The translations under genes were made by a program, and so were the position numbers. The notes under the pieces were generated by a model. That model made no database searches. It was not told where the DNA came from and was given only the letters and a program-made list of their open reading frames with translations. A stretch of 64,000 bases of DNA from Psychrobacter vallis (GTDB lineage: Bacteria > Pseudomonadota > Gammaproteobacteria > Pseudomonadales > Moraxellaceae). The stretch covers positions 20,974 through 84,973 of the forward strand of contig NZ_CAJHBU010000014.1 of NCBI RefSeq assembly GCF_904846715.1, in the 5' to 3' direction. Shown one piece after another: positions 27,029 through 35,275 of the stretch. Position 1 is the stretch's first letter. Each line of letters opens with the position of its first letter.

Positions 27029-27220
27029 CTAAACGGCATAGGCCAAGATATCTAAGTTGGCGTAATGCTCATCTAAATAATCATTGACCATGGGTTCACA
27101 GCAGCCACAGCAAGTCGCAACGTCGAGAGTATCTTTTAGACCGTCAAGGGTATCAATGCCTGCAGCAATGGCGGCCTTGATTTGCTTTTCTTTTACGTCG
27201 TTACAGATACATACGTACAT
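27029..27220 (-). CDS. bfd: Bacterioferritin-associated ferredoxin Bfd
   Basis: A 63-residue Bfd-type [2Fe-2S] protein. Four cysteines in the family arrangement bind the cluster: Cys4 and Cys6 (MYVCICND) and two of CCGCC near residues 37-41. E. coli and Pseudomonas Bfd dock on bacterioferritin at the haem and pass electrons that reduce stored Fe(III), freeing iron in starvation. The start has a strong GAGGAG site. The gene is upstream of, and on the same strand as, the two bacterioferritin genes but separated by about 340 bp, so it may have its own transcript. A good Fur-box-like sequence lies about 130 bases before its start. Confidence 0.93.
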   Translation of the reverse strand: MYVCICNDVKEKQIKAAIAAGIDTLDGLKDTLDVATCCGCCEPMVNDYLDEHYANLDILAYAV

Positions 27221-27577
27221 GGACTGCTCCTCTAAATACCACTATTTTTTCTGCTTATGAATATAAAGTGTCGATAAGGCAAGTCTTAGATGAACGGCTT
27301 GCTTTGCCTCATGACGCAACATCATGTTAATTACTTTGTGTATAATAACGATAACTATTATCATTTGCAATAGTATTTGCCGATTAATTTTGTATAAAAT
27401 ATCGTTATATTACACGCACTTAATTAATGTAAGTAAATATAAGCATCCATGTAACCGGATTATATCAAAGGTAGTAAATTCACGACGAACTGTAAATTAG
27501 CTCATTTTTTAATCGATTTTGTCTATTACTGCTGGTATATTGAACGCCTATTAATGAAGCCCCATTGGAATTATTCT
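27221..27577. other. Divergent control region between bfd and the ArsR-type gene
   Basis: About 355 bp, AT-rich. It carries the Fur-box-like site at 27350-27368. No small gene is supported. Confidence 0.4.
27350..27368. promoter_or_regulatory. Candidate Fur box between bfd and arsR-type gene
   Basis: GATAACTATTATCATTTGC matches the consensus GATAATGATAATCATTATC at 14 of 19 positions. It lies 130 bases before bfd (minus) and about 210 before the ArsR-type gene (plus). Iron repression of bfd by Fur is known in other proteobacteria. Confidence 0.6.
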
Positions 27578-27901
27578 ATGTCTGATAATAATTTTACGAT
27601 ACAACCTATCGAGTTATTTAAAGTTTTATCCGATCCGACACGCTTAAAAATATTTCAAATTCTGTTCAAAAAAGAAGCGCGCTGTGTGGGTGAGCTGGTA
27701 GAGATACTCGATCAACCACAACCAACCATATCGCGTCATTTGAATCATTTAAAGAAACTGGGTATCTTACGCTGTGTTCGTGATGGCACGTGGATGTGGT
27801 ACGAAGTTGCTGATAACCTGCCAGAATGGTGCCAAGAGATTTTAGATATCACTTATAAGCAAGTACTCACCAAAGATATTAATATGCCAAAGCCTGCTTA
27901 A
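27578..27901 (+). CDS. ArsR/SmtB-family transcriptional regulator
   Basis: A winged-helix repressor of 107 residues from the ATG at 27578 (MSDNNFTIQPIELFKVLSDP); eight codons of open frame precede it. The core is typical: LFKVLSDPTRLKIFQILFKK, then CVGELVEILDQPQPTISRHL as the DNA-recognition helix-turn-helix, then LGILRCVRDGTWMWYEV as the wing. The alpha-3 metal site of ArsR (CxCxxL) is only partly kept: a single Cys in ARCVGEL. Other Cys are near the wing (LRCVRD) and at PEWCQEI, so a metal or redox effector is possible but not established. It is divergent from bfd across a shared region with a Fur-like box, hinting at a metal-related role. Confidence 0.85.
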   Translation: MSDNNFTIQPIELFKVLSDPTRLKIFQILFKKEARCVGELVEILDQPQPTISRHLNHLKKLGILRCVRDGTWMWYEVADNLPEWCQEILDITYKQVLTKDINMPKPA

Positions 27902-27950
27902 GTATTTCAACATCTAAATGTTATTGGTGTCGAAATATGCCTAGACGCAC

Positions 27951-27981
27951 AAAAAAGACCTATCGTTAATAGGTCTTTTTT
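27951..27981. terminator. Bidirectional terminator between arsR-type gene and cysA
   Basis: Perfect stem AAAAAAGACCTAT / ATAGGTCTTTTTT with a 5-base loop, between convergent genes. Confidence 0.85.
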
Positions 27982-28015
27982 GTACTTGCTCATATGGCTA
28001 CTGTACTAACAATCA

Positions 28016-28738
28016 TTATACCAAATCTAAGAAATCGCTGATAAACGCATTAGCGGGCTGGTGTATCAACTCCTCTGACGTTCCTACCTGCTCTACTCGT
28101 CCTTGGTTCATGACCACAATCTCATCAGACACCGCACGGGCTTCTTCTTGATCATGCGTCACCATAATACTGGTAATGCCCAGCTCATGATGAATGTTTT
28201 TTAGCCAAGTACGTAGCTCTTTACGCACTTTGGCATCCAATGCCCCAAACGGCTCATCGAGTAACAATAATTTTGGCTTCACCGCTAAGGCTCGAGCCAA
28301 CGCAATGCGCTGACGTTGACCACCCGATAACTGATGCGGATAAGCATTGGCAATGTGCGGTAACTGTACTAAATCTAATAGCTCAGCAACGCGTTTATTG
28401 ATATCGGCCTTGCTTGGACGCTCATTTTTTGGCAATAAGGTCAAGCCAAACGCGACATTGTCAGCGATGTTTTTATGACGAAACAGGGCGTAGTGCTGAA
28501 ACATAAAGCCAATATGGCGTTTTTGTACAGGCGTATTGGTTACGTCCAACTCATCGAATAATATTTGCCCAGAGTCAGCATATTCTAAACCCGCGATAAT
28601 ACGCAGCAACGTGGTTTTACCGCAGCCTGATGGCCCCAACAACGTAGTCAATTTGCCAGTCGGCACGGTGATGTTGATATCATCTAAGGCGGTGAATTGA
28701 CCAAATTTTTTATTAACGTTGCGAATCTCGATGCTCAT
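28016..28738 (-). CDS. cysA: Sulfate/thiosulfate ABC transporter ATPase CysA (short form)
   Basis: From the ATG at 28738 ([20 protein letters not shown]) the product has 240 residues; an open 20-codon extension upstream is not needed. It has Walker [15 protein letters not shown], the Q-loop FMFQHYALF, signature [15 protein letters not shown], Walker [18 protein letters not shown] and the switch His in [11 protein letters not shown]. Typical CysA is 350-365 residues with a C-terminal TOBE regulatory domain; this one stops right after the nucleotide-binding domain ([11 protein letters not shown]). Only 115 bp and a terminator separate it from the next gene, so no detached TOBE segment exists here. 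It is the last gene of the sulfate transporter operon and powers uptake through CysT/CysW at the inner membrane. Confidence 0.9.
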   Translation of the reverse strand: MSIEIRNVNKKFGQFTALDDINITVPTGKLTTLLGPSGCGKTTLLRIIAGLEYADSGQILFDELDVTNTPVQKRHIGFMFQHYALFRHKNIADNVAFGLTLLPKNERPSKADINKRVAELLDLVQLPHIANAYPHQLSGGQRQRIALARALAVKPKLLLLDEPFGALDAKVRKELRTWLKNIHHELGITSIMVTHDQEEARAVSDEIVVMNQGRVEQVGTSEELIHQPANAFISDFLDLV

Positions 28739-28855
28739 AATGGGTTCTCTTATTATATCTTTTGACGTGTCGTGGCGATTGTCCAAGCAACGACTCATTT
28801 ATAAAATATTCGGCTATCTATGGCTTACGTAAGACCACGCATCCAAAAGTATGGT

Positions 28856-29788
28856 TTAAGGATTATCTTGACTTTTTGGAACAGTCGCGTTGGCGCTCAC
28901 TGGCAGCTCAGGCGCACTTACCAGCCGCTCAGACTTGGCAAACTTACGCTCTTGTAGCTTGGTCATGACTTGCTGAATAAGCAGTGTCACCAGTGCCAGC
29001 GCCGCGAGCAAGCTCGATAAGGCAAAAGCGGCGGTAAAGTTATAATCGTTATAAGCAATCTCAACCAATAGTGGCATGGTATTGGTCTCCCCGCGAATGT
29101 GACCTGACACCACACTGACAGCACCAAACTCACCCATCGCTCGTGCATTGGTCAAAATCAAACCATAAAGCAGCGCCCATTTGATATTTGGCAATGTCAC
29201 ATGCCAAAAAGTCTGCCAACCGGTAGCGCCCAAAGTCAATGCCGCTTGCTCCTCAGAGTCGCCTTGAGTCTGCATCAGCGGTATCAGCTCACGTGCCACA
29301 AATGGGAAAGTGACAAATAATGTTGCCAAAATAATACCCGGTACTGCGTAAATAACTTGGAAGCCCATGCTCTCAAGCCAGCCACCAATGGTAGAATTGA
29401 GGCCGAATAACAATACAAACATCAAACCTGCCACAACGGGCGACACCGAAAAGGGTAAATCAAGCAACGTAGTGACCAACTGTTTGCCTTTGAACTGATA
29501 ACGCGTGACCAACCATGCAATCGCAACACCCATTACCATGTTGATGGGCAAAACAATGGCCGCTGTAATTAAGGTAAGTCTGATCGCTTGTAGCGCTTCA
29601 GGATCAACCAGCGATGCGATATACAGCTGCCAGCCACCTTTGAATGCTTCATAAAACACGGCCAGCAATGGAACGACCAACATGATAACCATAAATAGCA
29701 CAGCGATAACGATAAAAGTGCGGCGTATCCATGGCGTGTCTTTGGTTGCTGGATTGCTTTGGTAGTCGTAGCTATTGGAGATTTGCAT
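28856..29788 (-). CDS. cysW: Sulfate ABC transporter permease CysW
   Basis: A 310-residue inner-membrane permease with about six helices. The cytoplasmic EAA loop, which contacts CysA, is seen in EEQAALTLGATGWQTFWHVT. Other family blocks are MGVAIAWLVTRYQFKGK, LPFSVSPVVAGLMFVLLFG and NARAMGEFGAVSVVSGHIRG. It starts one base after the end of cysT and so is translationally coupled to it; cysA follows after 117 bases. With CysT it forms the sulfate channel. Confidence 0.93.
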   Translation of the reverse strand: MQISNSYDYQSNPATKDTPWIRRTFIVIAVLFMVIMLVVPLLAVFYEAFKGGWQLYIASLVDPEALQAIRLTLITAAIVLPINMVMGVAIAWLVTRYQFKGKQLVTTLLDLPFSVSPVVAGLMFVLLFGLNSTIGGWLESMGFQVIYAVPGIILATLFVTFPFVARELIPLMQTQGDSEEQAALTLGATGWQTFWHVTLPNIKWALLYGLILTNARAMGEFGAVSVVSGHIRGETNTMPLLVEIAYNDYNFTAAFALSSLLAALALVTLLIQQVMTKLQERKFAKSERLVSAPELPVSANATVPKSQDNP

Positions 29789-29789
29789 A

Positions 29790-30674
29790 TTAGCGAGCTC
29801 CTACACGGCGCGACAGCTTCCACTGTACGATATTGATGGTCAATAAAATGACAAATGAGATCAGTAGCATAAATAAGGCCACAGCAGACGCACCTTGCAC
29901 ATCGAATTGCTCAAGCTTACTGATGATAATCAGCGGTAAAATCTCAGACTGCATCGGAATATTGCCCGCAATAAAAATCACCGAACCGTACTCGCCTGTG
30001 GCACGTGCAAACATCATCCCCGCGCCCATCAATAAAGCCGGTAGCAGCTCTGGCAGGATAACCTTGCGAAACGTCGTTAAGCGATTGGCGCCCAGTACTG
30101 CTGAGGCTTCTTCAAACTCAACCGATAGCTCCGCTAAAACAGGCTGGACAGCACGAACAATAAAAGGAAAGCTCACCACAACCAAGGCCAACCAAATACC
30201 TATCGGCGTAAAAGCGACCTGAATATCAAACTTGGCGAACCATTGCCCAATGAGACCGTTAGGGGCATAAAGAGTGGCAAGCGAGATACCAGTGACTGCC
30301 GTTGGCAAAGCAAATGGCAGATCAACTAAAGCATTGATCAACGACTTGCCCCAAAACTCATAACGTACGAGCACCCATGCCACCAGCGTACCGAATACCA
30401 TATTGGTGAGCATTGCTAAAAATGACATCCATAAACTGAGCTTGATCGCAGCGGTGACCTGTGGCTGAGTAATGGTTTCCCAAAACCCAGTCCAGCCCAT
30501 TTGCGTGGTGGTATAAGCCATCATGGCAAACGGTAATACCACCAATAACGATAAACTAAAGACAGTAATGCCCATGCTCAGACCGAACCCCGGTAACACA
30601 TTGCGTTGACGCAAACGTGTCAGCCACCCTTTTTTAGCAAGGGGTTTGCTGGCAGAAGAAGAAGATGCACTCAT
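29790..30674 (-). CDS. cysT: Sulfate ABC transporter permease CysT (CysU)
   Basis: A 294-residue inner-membrane permease with six predicted helices. Characteristic blocks are MVFGTLVAWVLVRYEFWGK, LPFALPTAVTGISLATLYAP, the EAA loop FEEASAVLGANRLTTFRKVI and FARATGEYGSVIFIAGNIP. The start follows an AGGAC site. It pairs with CysW, whose gene begins one base after its stop. About 220 bases with a strong hairpin separate it from the upstream binding-protein gene, a layout that often lowers permease expression relative to the binding protein. Confidence 0.93.
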   Translation of the reverse strand: MSASSSSASKPLAKKGWLTRLRQRNVLPGFGLSMGITVFSLSLLVVLPFAMMAYTTTQMGWTGFWETITQPQVTAAIKLSLWMSFLAMLTNMVFGTLVAWVLVRYEFWGKSLINALVDLPFALPTAVTGISLATLYAPNGLIGQWFAKFDIQVAFTPIGIWLALVVVSFPFIVRAVQPVLAELSVEFEEASAVLGANRLTTFRKVILPELLPALLMGAGMMFARATGEYGSVIFIAGNIPMQSEILPLIIISKLEQFDVQGASAVALFMLLISFVILLTINIVQWKLSRRVGAR

Positions 30675-30782
30675 AGTAATGTCCTATTGCCTATCTCATG
30701 GTACTAATCGTAAGACCATGTTGTATCAAGTTTATGATTGGTCCGTCTATTGTATAAAGGACTGATTTACAAACGGTTATGT

Positions 30783-30819
30783 CATAAAGGACATAGCGTA
30801 GAACGCCATGTCCTTTATG
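30783..30819. terminator. Strong hairpin between sbp and cysT
   Basis: Perfect 12-bp stem CATAAAGGACAT / ATGTCCTTTATG with a 13-base loop. A run of seven T follows on the plus strand only, whereas the operon runs on the minus strand. Within the operon transcript it may act as a stabilising or attenuating stem after the abundant binding-protein message. Confidence 0.55.
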
Positions 30820-30892
30820 GGTTTTTTTATGACTTAATGCCTATACTAACTGCCGGGCGTTTATTAGTGCGGTCACTGCGCTTTCATAATTA

Positions 30893-31978
30893 TTATTGCG
30901 GCGCATTAATAGCCAGCTGATCGAACACTCCGCCATCGCTGAAATAAGTACTCATGATTTCATCCCATGTCCCAAAAACATCATTCGGGCGGAAGGTGTC
31001 AAGTGGTGGCAATTTGTCACTGTTTTTGTCCAGCACGGTTTTTACGCTAGGGCGCAAGTACAAATCAGCTGCCAATTGCTGAGCAGGCTCACTCCACAAG
31101 TAATCAAGATAGGCTGTTGCGGCCTCGGTGGTGCCTTTTTTGTCAGTCACTGATTTCACAACCGCCACTGGGCTTTCTGACTTGATAGAATATTTTGGAT
31201 AAACGATGTCTACTTTACCGGCACCAAAATCATTGACTGCCAAATTGGCTTCGTTTTCAAAAGTCACTAAAACATCACCGATACCGCGCTGCACGAAAGT
31301 TGTCGTGGCGGCACGTCCGCCATTCTCATAAACCTTGACGTTTTTAAGCATATCTCTGACATAGTTTTTTGTAGCGGCTTCTTCATTGTTAAAAGCGTTT
31401 AAACCATAACCGTAAGCACCCAAGAAGGCATAACGACCATTACCCGTGACTTTTGGATTGGCCATGACAATTTCCACGCCTTCTTTGGTCAGATCTTGCC
31501 AATCATTGATGCCTTTTGGATTGCCCTTACGCACCAAAAATACGATAGTACTGGTAAATGGCACGGCATTATCAGGGAATTTGTTTGCCCAATCGGACTC
31601 AACCAAGCCTTTTTTCTCAAGCAGCTCAATGTCAGAGCCTTGGTTCATGGTCGCAACATCTGCTTGCAGACCACTAGCAATCGATAGTGCTTGCTTACTT
31701 GAGCCGCCATGTGACTGCTTGATAAGAATCTCGCTGTCTGGATTTTCAGCTTTGTAGTGCTCAACAAATAGCGGATTGTAGTCTTTATAAAAGTCACGGG
31801 ATACATCATAAGAAACGTTTAGTAGCTCAATATTCTGACCTGCTGCCGTACTATCTGCACCCGCCTCTGCCTGTTCATTGTTGCTACAGCCAGCAAGTCC
31901 CAAGGTCAATGCAACGCCAGCAATGCTCAAGACGTTAAGTGTTTTGCTTTTTTGTTGATAACGCGTGGCGTATGTCAT
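30893..31978 (-). CDS. sbp: Sulfate-binding lipoprotein (first copy)
   Basis: A 361-residue solute-binding protein from the ATG at 31978, which has a GAGGGA site; the open frame extends 17 codons further. The signal ends in the lipobox LGLAGC, so the mature protein should be lipid-anchored in the periplasm, unlike soluble E. coli Sbp. Family blocks are LLNVSYDVSRDFYKDYNPLF, HGGSSKQALSIASGLQADV (anion-binding loop), RKGNPKGINDWQDL, TGNGRYAFLGAYGYGLNAF, GGRAATTTFVQRGIGDVLV and YPKYSIKSESPVAVV. It delivers sulfate to CysTW. A second, similar binding protein is encoded just upstream, so this is a tandem duplication that has diverged. Confidence 0.92.
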   Translation of the reverse strand: MTYATRYQQKSKTLNVLSIAGVALTLGLAGCSNNEQAEAGADSTAAGQNIELLNVSYDVSRDFYKDYNPLFVEHYKAENPDSEILIKQSHGGSSKQALSIASGLQADVATMNQGSDIELLEKKGLVESDWANKFPDNAVPFTSTIVFLVRKGNPKGINDWQDLTKEGVEIVMANPKVTGNGRYAFLGAYGYGLNAFNNEEAATKNYVRDMLKNVKVYENGGRAATTTFVQRGIGDVLVTFENEANLAVNDFGAGKVDIVYPKYSIKSESPVAVVKSVTDKKGTTEAATAYLDYLWSEPAQQLAADLYLRPSVKTVLDKNSDKLPPLDTFRPNDVFGTWDEIMSTYFSDGGVFDQLAINAPQ

Positions 31979-32087
31979 GAGTCCCTCGAAGGTATCTGTT
32001 GAGTAATGTAAGTATGCTAACAGCGTCATCTTATTATGTTTAATGATGAATATGCGTATGTTATTGCCAAAATGGAATAACCAGTAG

Positions 32088-33239
32088 CTACTCTACTCGT
32101 GCCAGCTGATCAAAACGTCCACCATCGACAAAGAATGTCTCCATAATCTGCGCCCAAGCACCAAAGACTGTCACAGGCTCAAAGGTATTGATGGCAGGAA
32201 AGGTATCTTGGTGGGCAGCGAGAATTTGCTCATTACTAGGGCGCATATACATCTGCGCCAGTAATTCTTGTGCAGGTGCCTCCCATAAGCCTTGTAAATA
32301 AGCCGTTGCGGCTGCCGTTTTGCCGCTTTTATCAGTGACTGCCGTCACGACCGCAACGGGATTATCAATCAAAATAGAATAGCTCGGATAAACGATATCG
32401 ACTTGCCCTTTGGCAAATTTCTTCGCGACCAAGTGCGCTTCGTTTTCGGTAGTAATCAGCACGTCACCTAGGCCGCGTTGGGTAAAGCTGGTCGTCGCTG
32501 CCCGCGCGCCATTGTCGTAAGTCACGACATTGGCCAGCAGTTTTTGGATAAAGGCATTGGTTTGGACGGGGTTTTGATTGCTGTCTTCTTTAAAACGGTG
32601 CAGCCCTGAACCATAAGCACCCAAAAATGCATAGCGCGCTGTGCCACTGGTTTTAGGGTTTGGCATGACCACCTTGATGTCATTACGTGCTAAGTCTGAC
32701 CAATCTTTGATATTTTTTGGATTGCCATCTCGCACCAATAGCACCATAGTACTGGTATAAGGCACAGCATTATTTGGCAGTGCTTGTCGCCAGTTATCAG
32801 CCACCAACCCTTTTTCAACCAGCAAATCCATATCACTTTCTTGGTTGAAAGTCACCACATCTGCTTGCAAACCACTGGCAACAGACAGCGCTTGTTTGCT
32901 TGAGCCACCGTGTGATTGATTGATATTTATTTTGCTATCTGGATTTGCTTTTTGATAGCCATCACTAAACAGAACGTTGTATTCTTTATAAAAGTCACGT
33001 GACACATCATAAGAGACATTTAATAGGTCGATATTTTGCTGCTCGCCTGCTGCCGTTGATGCATCCTCATTGGAGCTACAGCCAGTCGTAAACAAAGCAA
33101 CGGCGAATATACTGCCCATGCTGAGCATGCGCGTTTGTCTGCCTTTATTGCCATCCATAATTTGGCCACTCGCTTCATTGACCTGATGAGATAGAGATTT
33201 TTTGCCTGTTTTTGTCATTTTTCTGCTCATGAGTTGCAT
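32088..33239 (-). CDS. sbp: Sulfate-binding lipoprotein (second copy)
   Basis: A paralogue of the adjacent binding protein, sharing LLNVSYDVSRDFYKEYNVLF, HGGSSKQALSVASGLQADV, TSGTARYAFLGAYGSGLHRF, ARAATTSFTQRGLGDVLI and YPSYSILIDNPVAVV. A lipobox, FTTGC, ends the signal. The start is uncertain: the frame is open to 33341, with in-frame ATGs at 33269, 33239, 33230, 33218 and 33158, none with a strong ribosome site. The 33158 ATG would give the most typical short lipoprotein signal (MDGNKGRQTRMLSMGSIFAV). It is the first gene of the sulfate transporter operon. Having two copies may give different affinity or substrate choice, for example sulfate and thiosulfate; that is inference. Confidence 0.85.
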   Translation of the reverse strand: MQLMSRKMTKTGKKSLSHQVNEASGQIMDGNKGRQTRMLSMGSIFAVALFTTGCSSNEDASTAAGEQQNIDLLNVSYDVSRDFYKEYNVLFSDGYQKANPDSKININQSHGGSSKQALSVASGLQADVVTFNQESDMDLLVEKGLVADNWRQALPNNAVPYTSTMVLLVRDGNPKNIKDWSDLARNDIKVVMPNPKTSGTARYAFLGAYGSGLHRFKEDSNQNPVQTNAFIQKLLANVVTYDNGARAATTSFTQRGLGDVLITTENEAHLVAKKFAKGQVDIVYPSYSILIDNPVAVVTAVTDKSGKTAAATAYLQGLWEAPAQELLAQMYMRPSNEQILAAHQDTFPAINTFEPVTVFGAWAQIMETFFVDGGRFDQLARVE

Positions 33240-33420
33240 AGGTGTTCTCAATAAAGTAAATAGAACCATTTTTTCAACATATCGATAAAAATATAAAACC
33301 GATAACGCCTTGGGTGCGGCTCTATGGATGATGAGAACCATGCTAGCAGTTTGTGTGACAAAGTCTTAATGATGAATCCGCTTATCGAGTGTTTAACTTG
33401 GCATAAGTCAGTGTGTTATA

Positions 33421-33558
33421 TATAGTCGGTGAAAAGTAGTATCGATATCACACGTACTGCTAGTGTAAATTTTTTGCAGCCTCTGTCTGCGAAGGCACAG
33501 CAAGCAAGAAAAATTTACACCAGCAGTAATGTAGCGACTTTAAAGTATTTCAACTATA
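33421..33558. repeat. MITE-like palindromic element upstream of the sulfate operon
   Basis: A 138-bp non-coding unit. The ends are inverted: TATAGT at 33421 and ACTATA at 33553-33558, with TGAAA just inside both. A nested palindrome is near perfect: ACTGCTAGTGTAAATTTTT from 33456 pairs with AAAAATTTACACCAGCAGT ending at 33527. The TA-ended termini resemble those of the 107-bp element at 10801. I believe similar units are common in Psychrobacter intergenic regions, from memory. Confidence 0.6.
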
Positions 33559-33599
33559 GGCTTACATTGAGGCGCGTTCTCAATTCTGAATTTTTCACA

Positions 33600-33636
33600 A
33601 AAAAAGGGATCAGACGATAAGCCTAATCCCTTTTTT
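33600..33636. terminator. Terminator downstream of sat
   Basis: Stem AAAAAAGGGAT / ATCCCTTTTTT with a 15-base loop. On the minus strand it follows the sat stop by about 70 bases. Confidence 0.75.
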
Positions 33637-33703
33637 CTAATTATTTTTTTACTGCTCAATGTTCTTAATGCTTAGCTATTATACTTAGCTACTTGGCAGG
33701 CTC

Positions 33704-34957
33704 TTATACAGCAGAAGCACCCGTTAGTTTGACCTCAGCACGCTCATCAAAAGCGATACCAGCATAATAGGCACGTAAAATCTCTAACACTTCTGGACGG
33801 CTAAAGTTCTCTGGTACGTCTTCATCTTCTGATAGCGCTTTACGCAGTTTCGTACCAGAAACCTTGACGTGTTCAGAGGCATCATGCGGACAGGTTTTAT
33901 CAGAGGCCATGGCATTACAAGCATTACACCAAAACGTCCAGCCAATTTTTAAAGGTTGGGTAATCAGATCATCTTTGCCGACCTGTTCAAAAATGGTCTG
34001 CGCGTCAAATGCGCCATAATAATCGCCAACACCTGCATGGTCACGACCAACAATCAAATGGCTACAGCCATAGTTTTGGCGAAAGACTGCATGCAATAAT
34101 GCTTCGCGTGGTCCAGCGTAACGCATATCTAATGGGTAACCCGCTTGAATCACTGTGTCTTTTCTAAAGTAGTTATCAATCAGGGTTTTGATCGCTTCTT
34201 GGCGTACTTCTGCTGGAATATCGCCCGGCTTTAATGCGCCTAGTAATGAATGTATCAATACGCCATCACAAATCTCGATGGCAATCTTGGCCAAATATTC
34301 GTGCGAGCGATGCATCGGGTTACGAGTTTGAAAGGCCGCGACCGTTTTCCAGCCTTTGGCATCCAAAATCTCGCGCGTTTCGGCGGGCGTTTTGTAGATT
34401 TCTGGATATAGCGCTGGGAACTCGCCTTCACTCAATACTTCAACACTACCAGCGACATTGACCGCTTCTTGATTCAGTACTTGCTGAACGCCCGGATGCT
34501 CTGGATCGGTCGTGGTAAATACTTGTTGGCACTCATGTGCTTTATCAATCGTATACGTCTCTTCTACCGTTAAGATGCCCATGATTTCGCCATCTTGTGC
34601 GACCAAGGCCACTTTGTCACCTTGAGTCAAACTGTCGGCAGTGGCTTTGGGCGCTGACAAGGTAATAGGAATTGGCCAAAACAAGCCAGCATTTTCACCA
34701 CTTTGCAAGCGCATGTTATCTACCACGCCTTGCCAGTCGGCTTGATTCATAAAACCATTCAACGGCGTAAAACCGCCAATACCAAACATGATCAAATCAC
34801 CACGCTCACGAGAGCTTAGAGTAATGGTCGGCAATGTGCTGGCAAGTGTCAATGCTTGATCACGAGCCTCACCATTTAACAACAGAGGCTTAAGCGTTGA
34901 GCTACCGTGCGGAGGTACGAGTTTTGATGATGCTTGATTATTAGTGGTAGATGTCAT
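33704..34957 (-). CDS. sat: ATP sulfurylase (sulfate adenylyltransferase), single-chain type
   Basis: A 417-residue homo-oligomeric ATP sulfurylase, converting sulfate and ATP to APS and pyrophosphate. The catalytic loop is seen as [17 protein letters not shown] (QxRNPxHxxHE, about residues 209-225), the second HxGH-like block as [16 protein letters not shown], and the [16 protein letters not shown] segment is also typical. A Cys cluster ([14 protein letters not shown]) near the C-terminus probably binds zinc, as in bacterial Sat. There is no APS kinase domain attached. This is the Sat type, not CysD/CysN. It is divergent from cysI and sits between the sulfate uptake operon and the reductases, supplying APS to the pathway. 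Confidence 0.95.
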   Translation of the reverse strand: MTSTTNNQASSKLVPPHGSSTLKPLLLNGEARDQALTLASTLPTITLSSRERGDLIMFGIGGFTPLNGFMNQADWQGVVDNMRLQSGENAGLFWPIPITLSAPKATADSLTQGDKVALVAQDGEIMGILTVEETYTIDKAHECQQVFTTTDPEHPGVQQVLNQEAVNVAGSVEVLSEGEFPALYPEIYKTPAETREILDAKGWKTVAAFQTRNPMHRSHEYLAKIAIEICDGVLIHSLLGALKPGDIPAEVRQEAIKTLIDNYFRKDTVIQAGYPLDMRYAGPREALLHAVFRQNYGCSHLIVGRDHAGVGDYYGAFDAQTIFEQVGKDDLITQPLKIGWTFWCNACNAMASDKTCPHDASEHVKVSGTKLRKALSEDEDVPENFSRPEVLEILRAYYAGIAFDERAEVKLTGASAV

Positions 34958-35275
34958 ATTGATTTTAAAACCTCAAAGGATGATGATAAGAAAAAAAATT
35001 GATGAATAACTGGTAAATGAATGATTAAATAGCGTCAGAACAATTTTTTGAATTTATGGATTACATTCGATAAGCATAGGCTACCTAACTTTCGTTATGA
35101 AAATTTATGCTGTGTTTGGATATGGATATGTCTGAAAGGAATTTATGTTTCAAGCGCCAAGCTTATATGATGGTAAACTGAATTATTCATAATGCGATTG
35201 GCAATAAAACCTATTACACACGCAAATCATTTTCGTCGCTGCCTTTAAGCCAAAAAACAAAATTGAGATTACGTC
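34958..35275. other. Divergent control region sat / cysI
   Basis: About 320 bp, AT-rich, between divergent sulfur genes, so it should hold both promoters and perhaps a CysB-type site. I could not define any of these with confidence. Confidence 0.35.
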
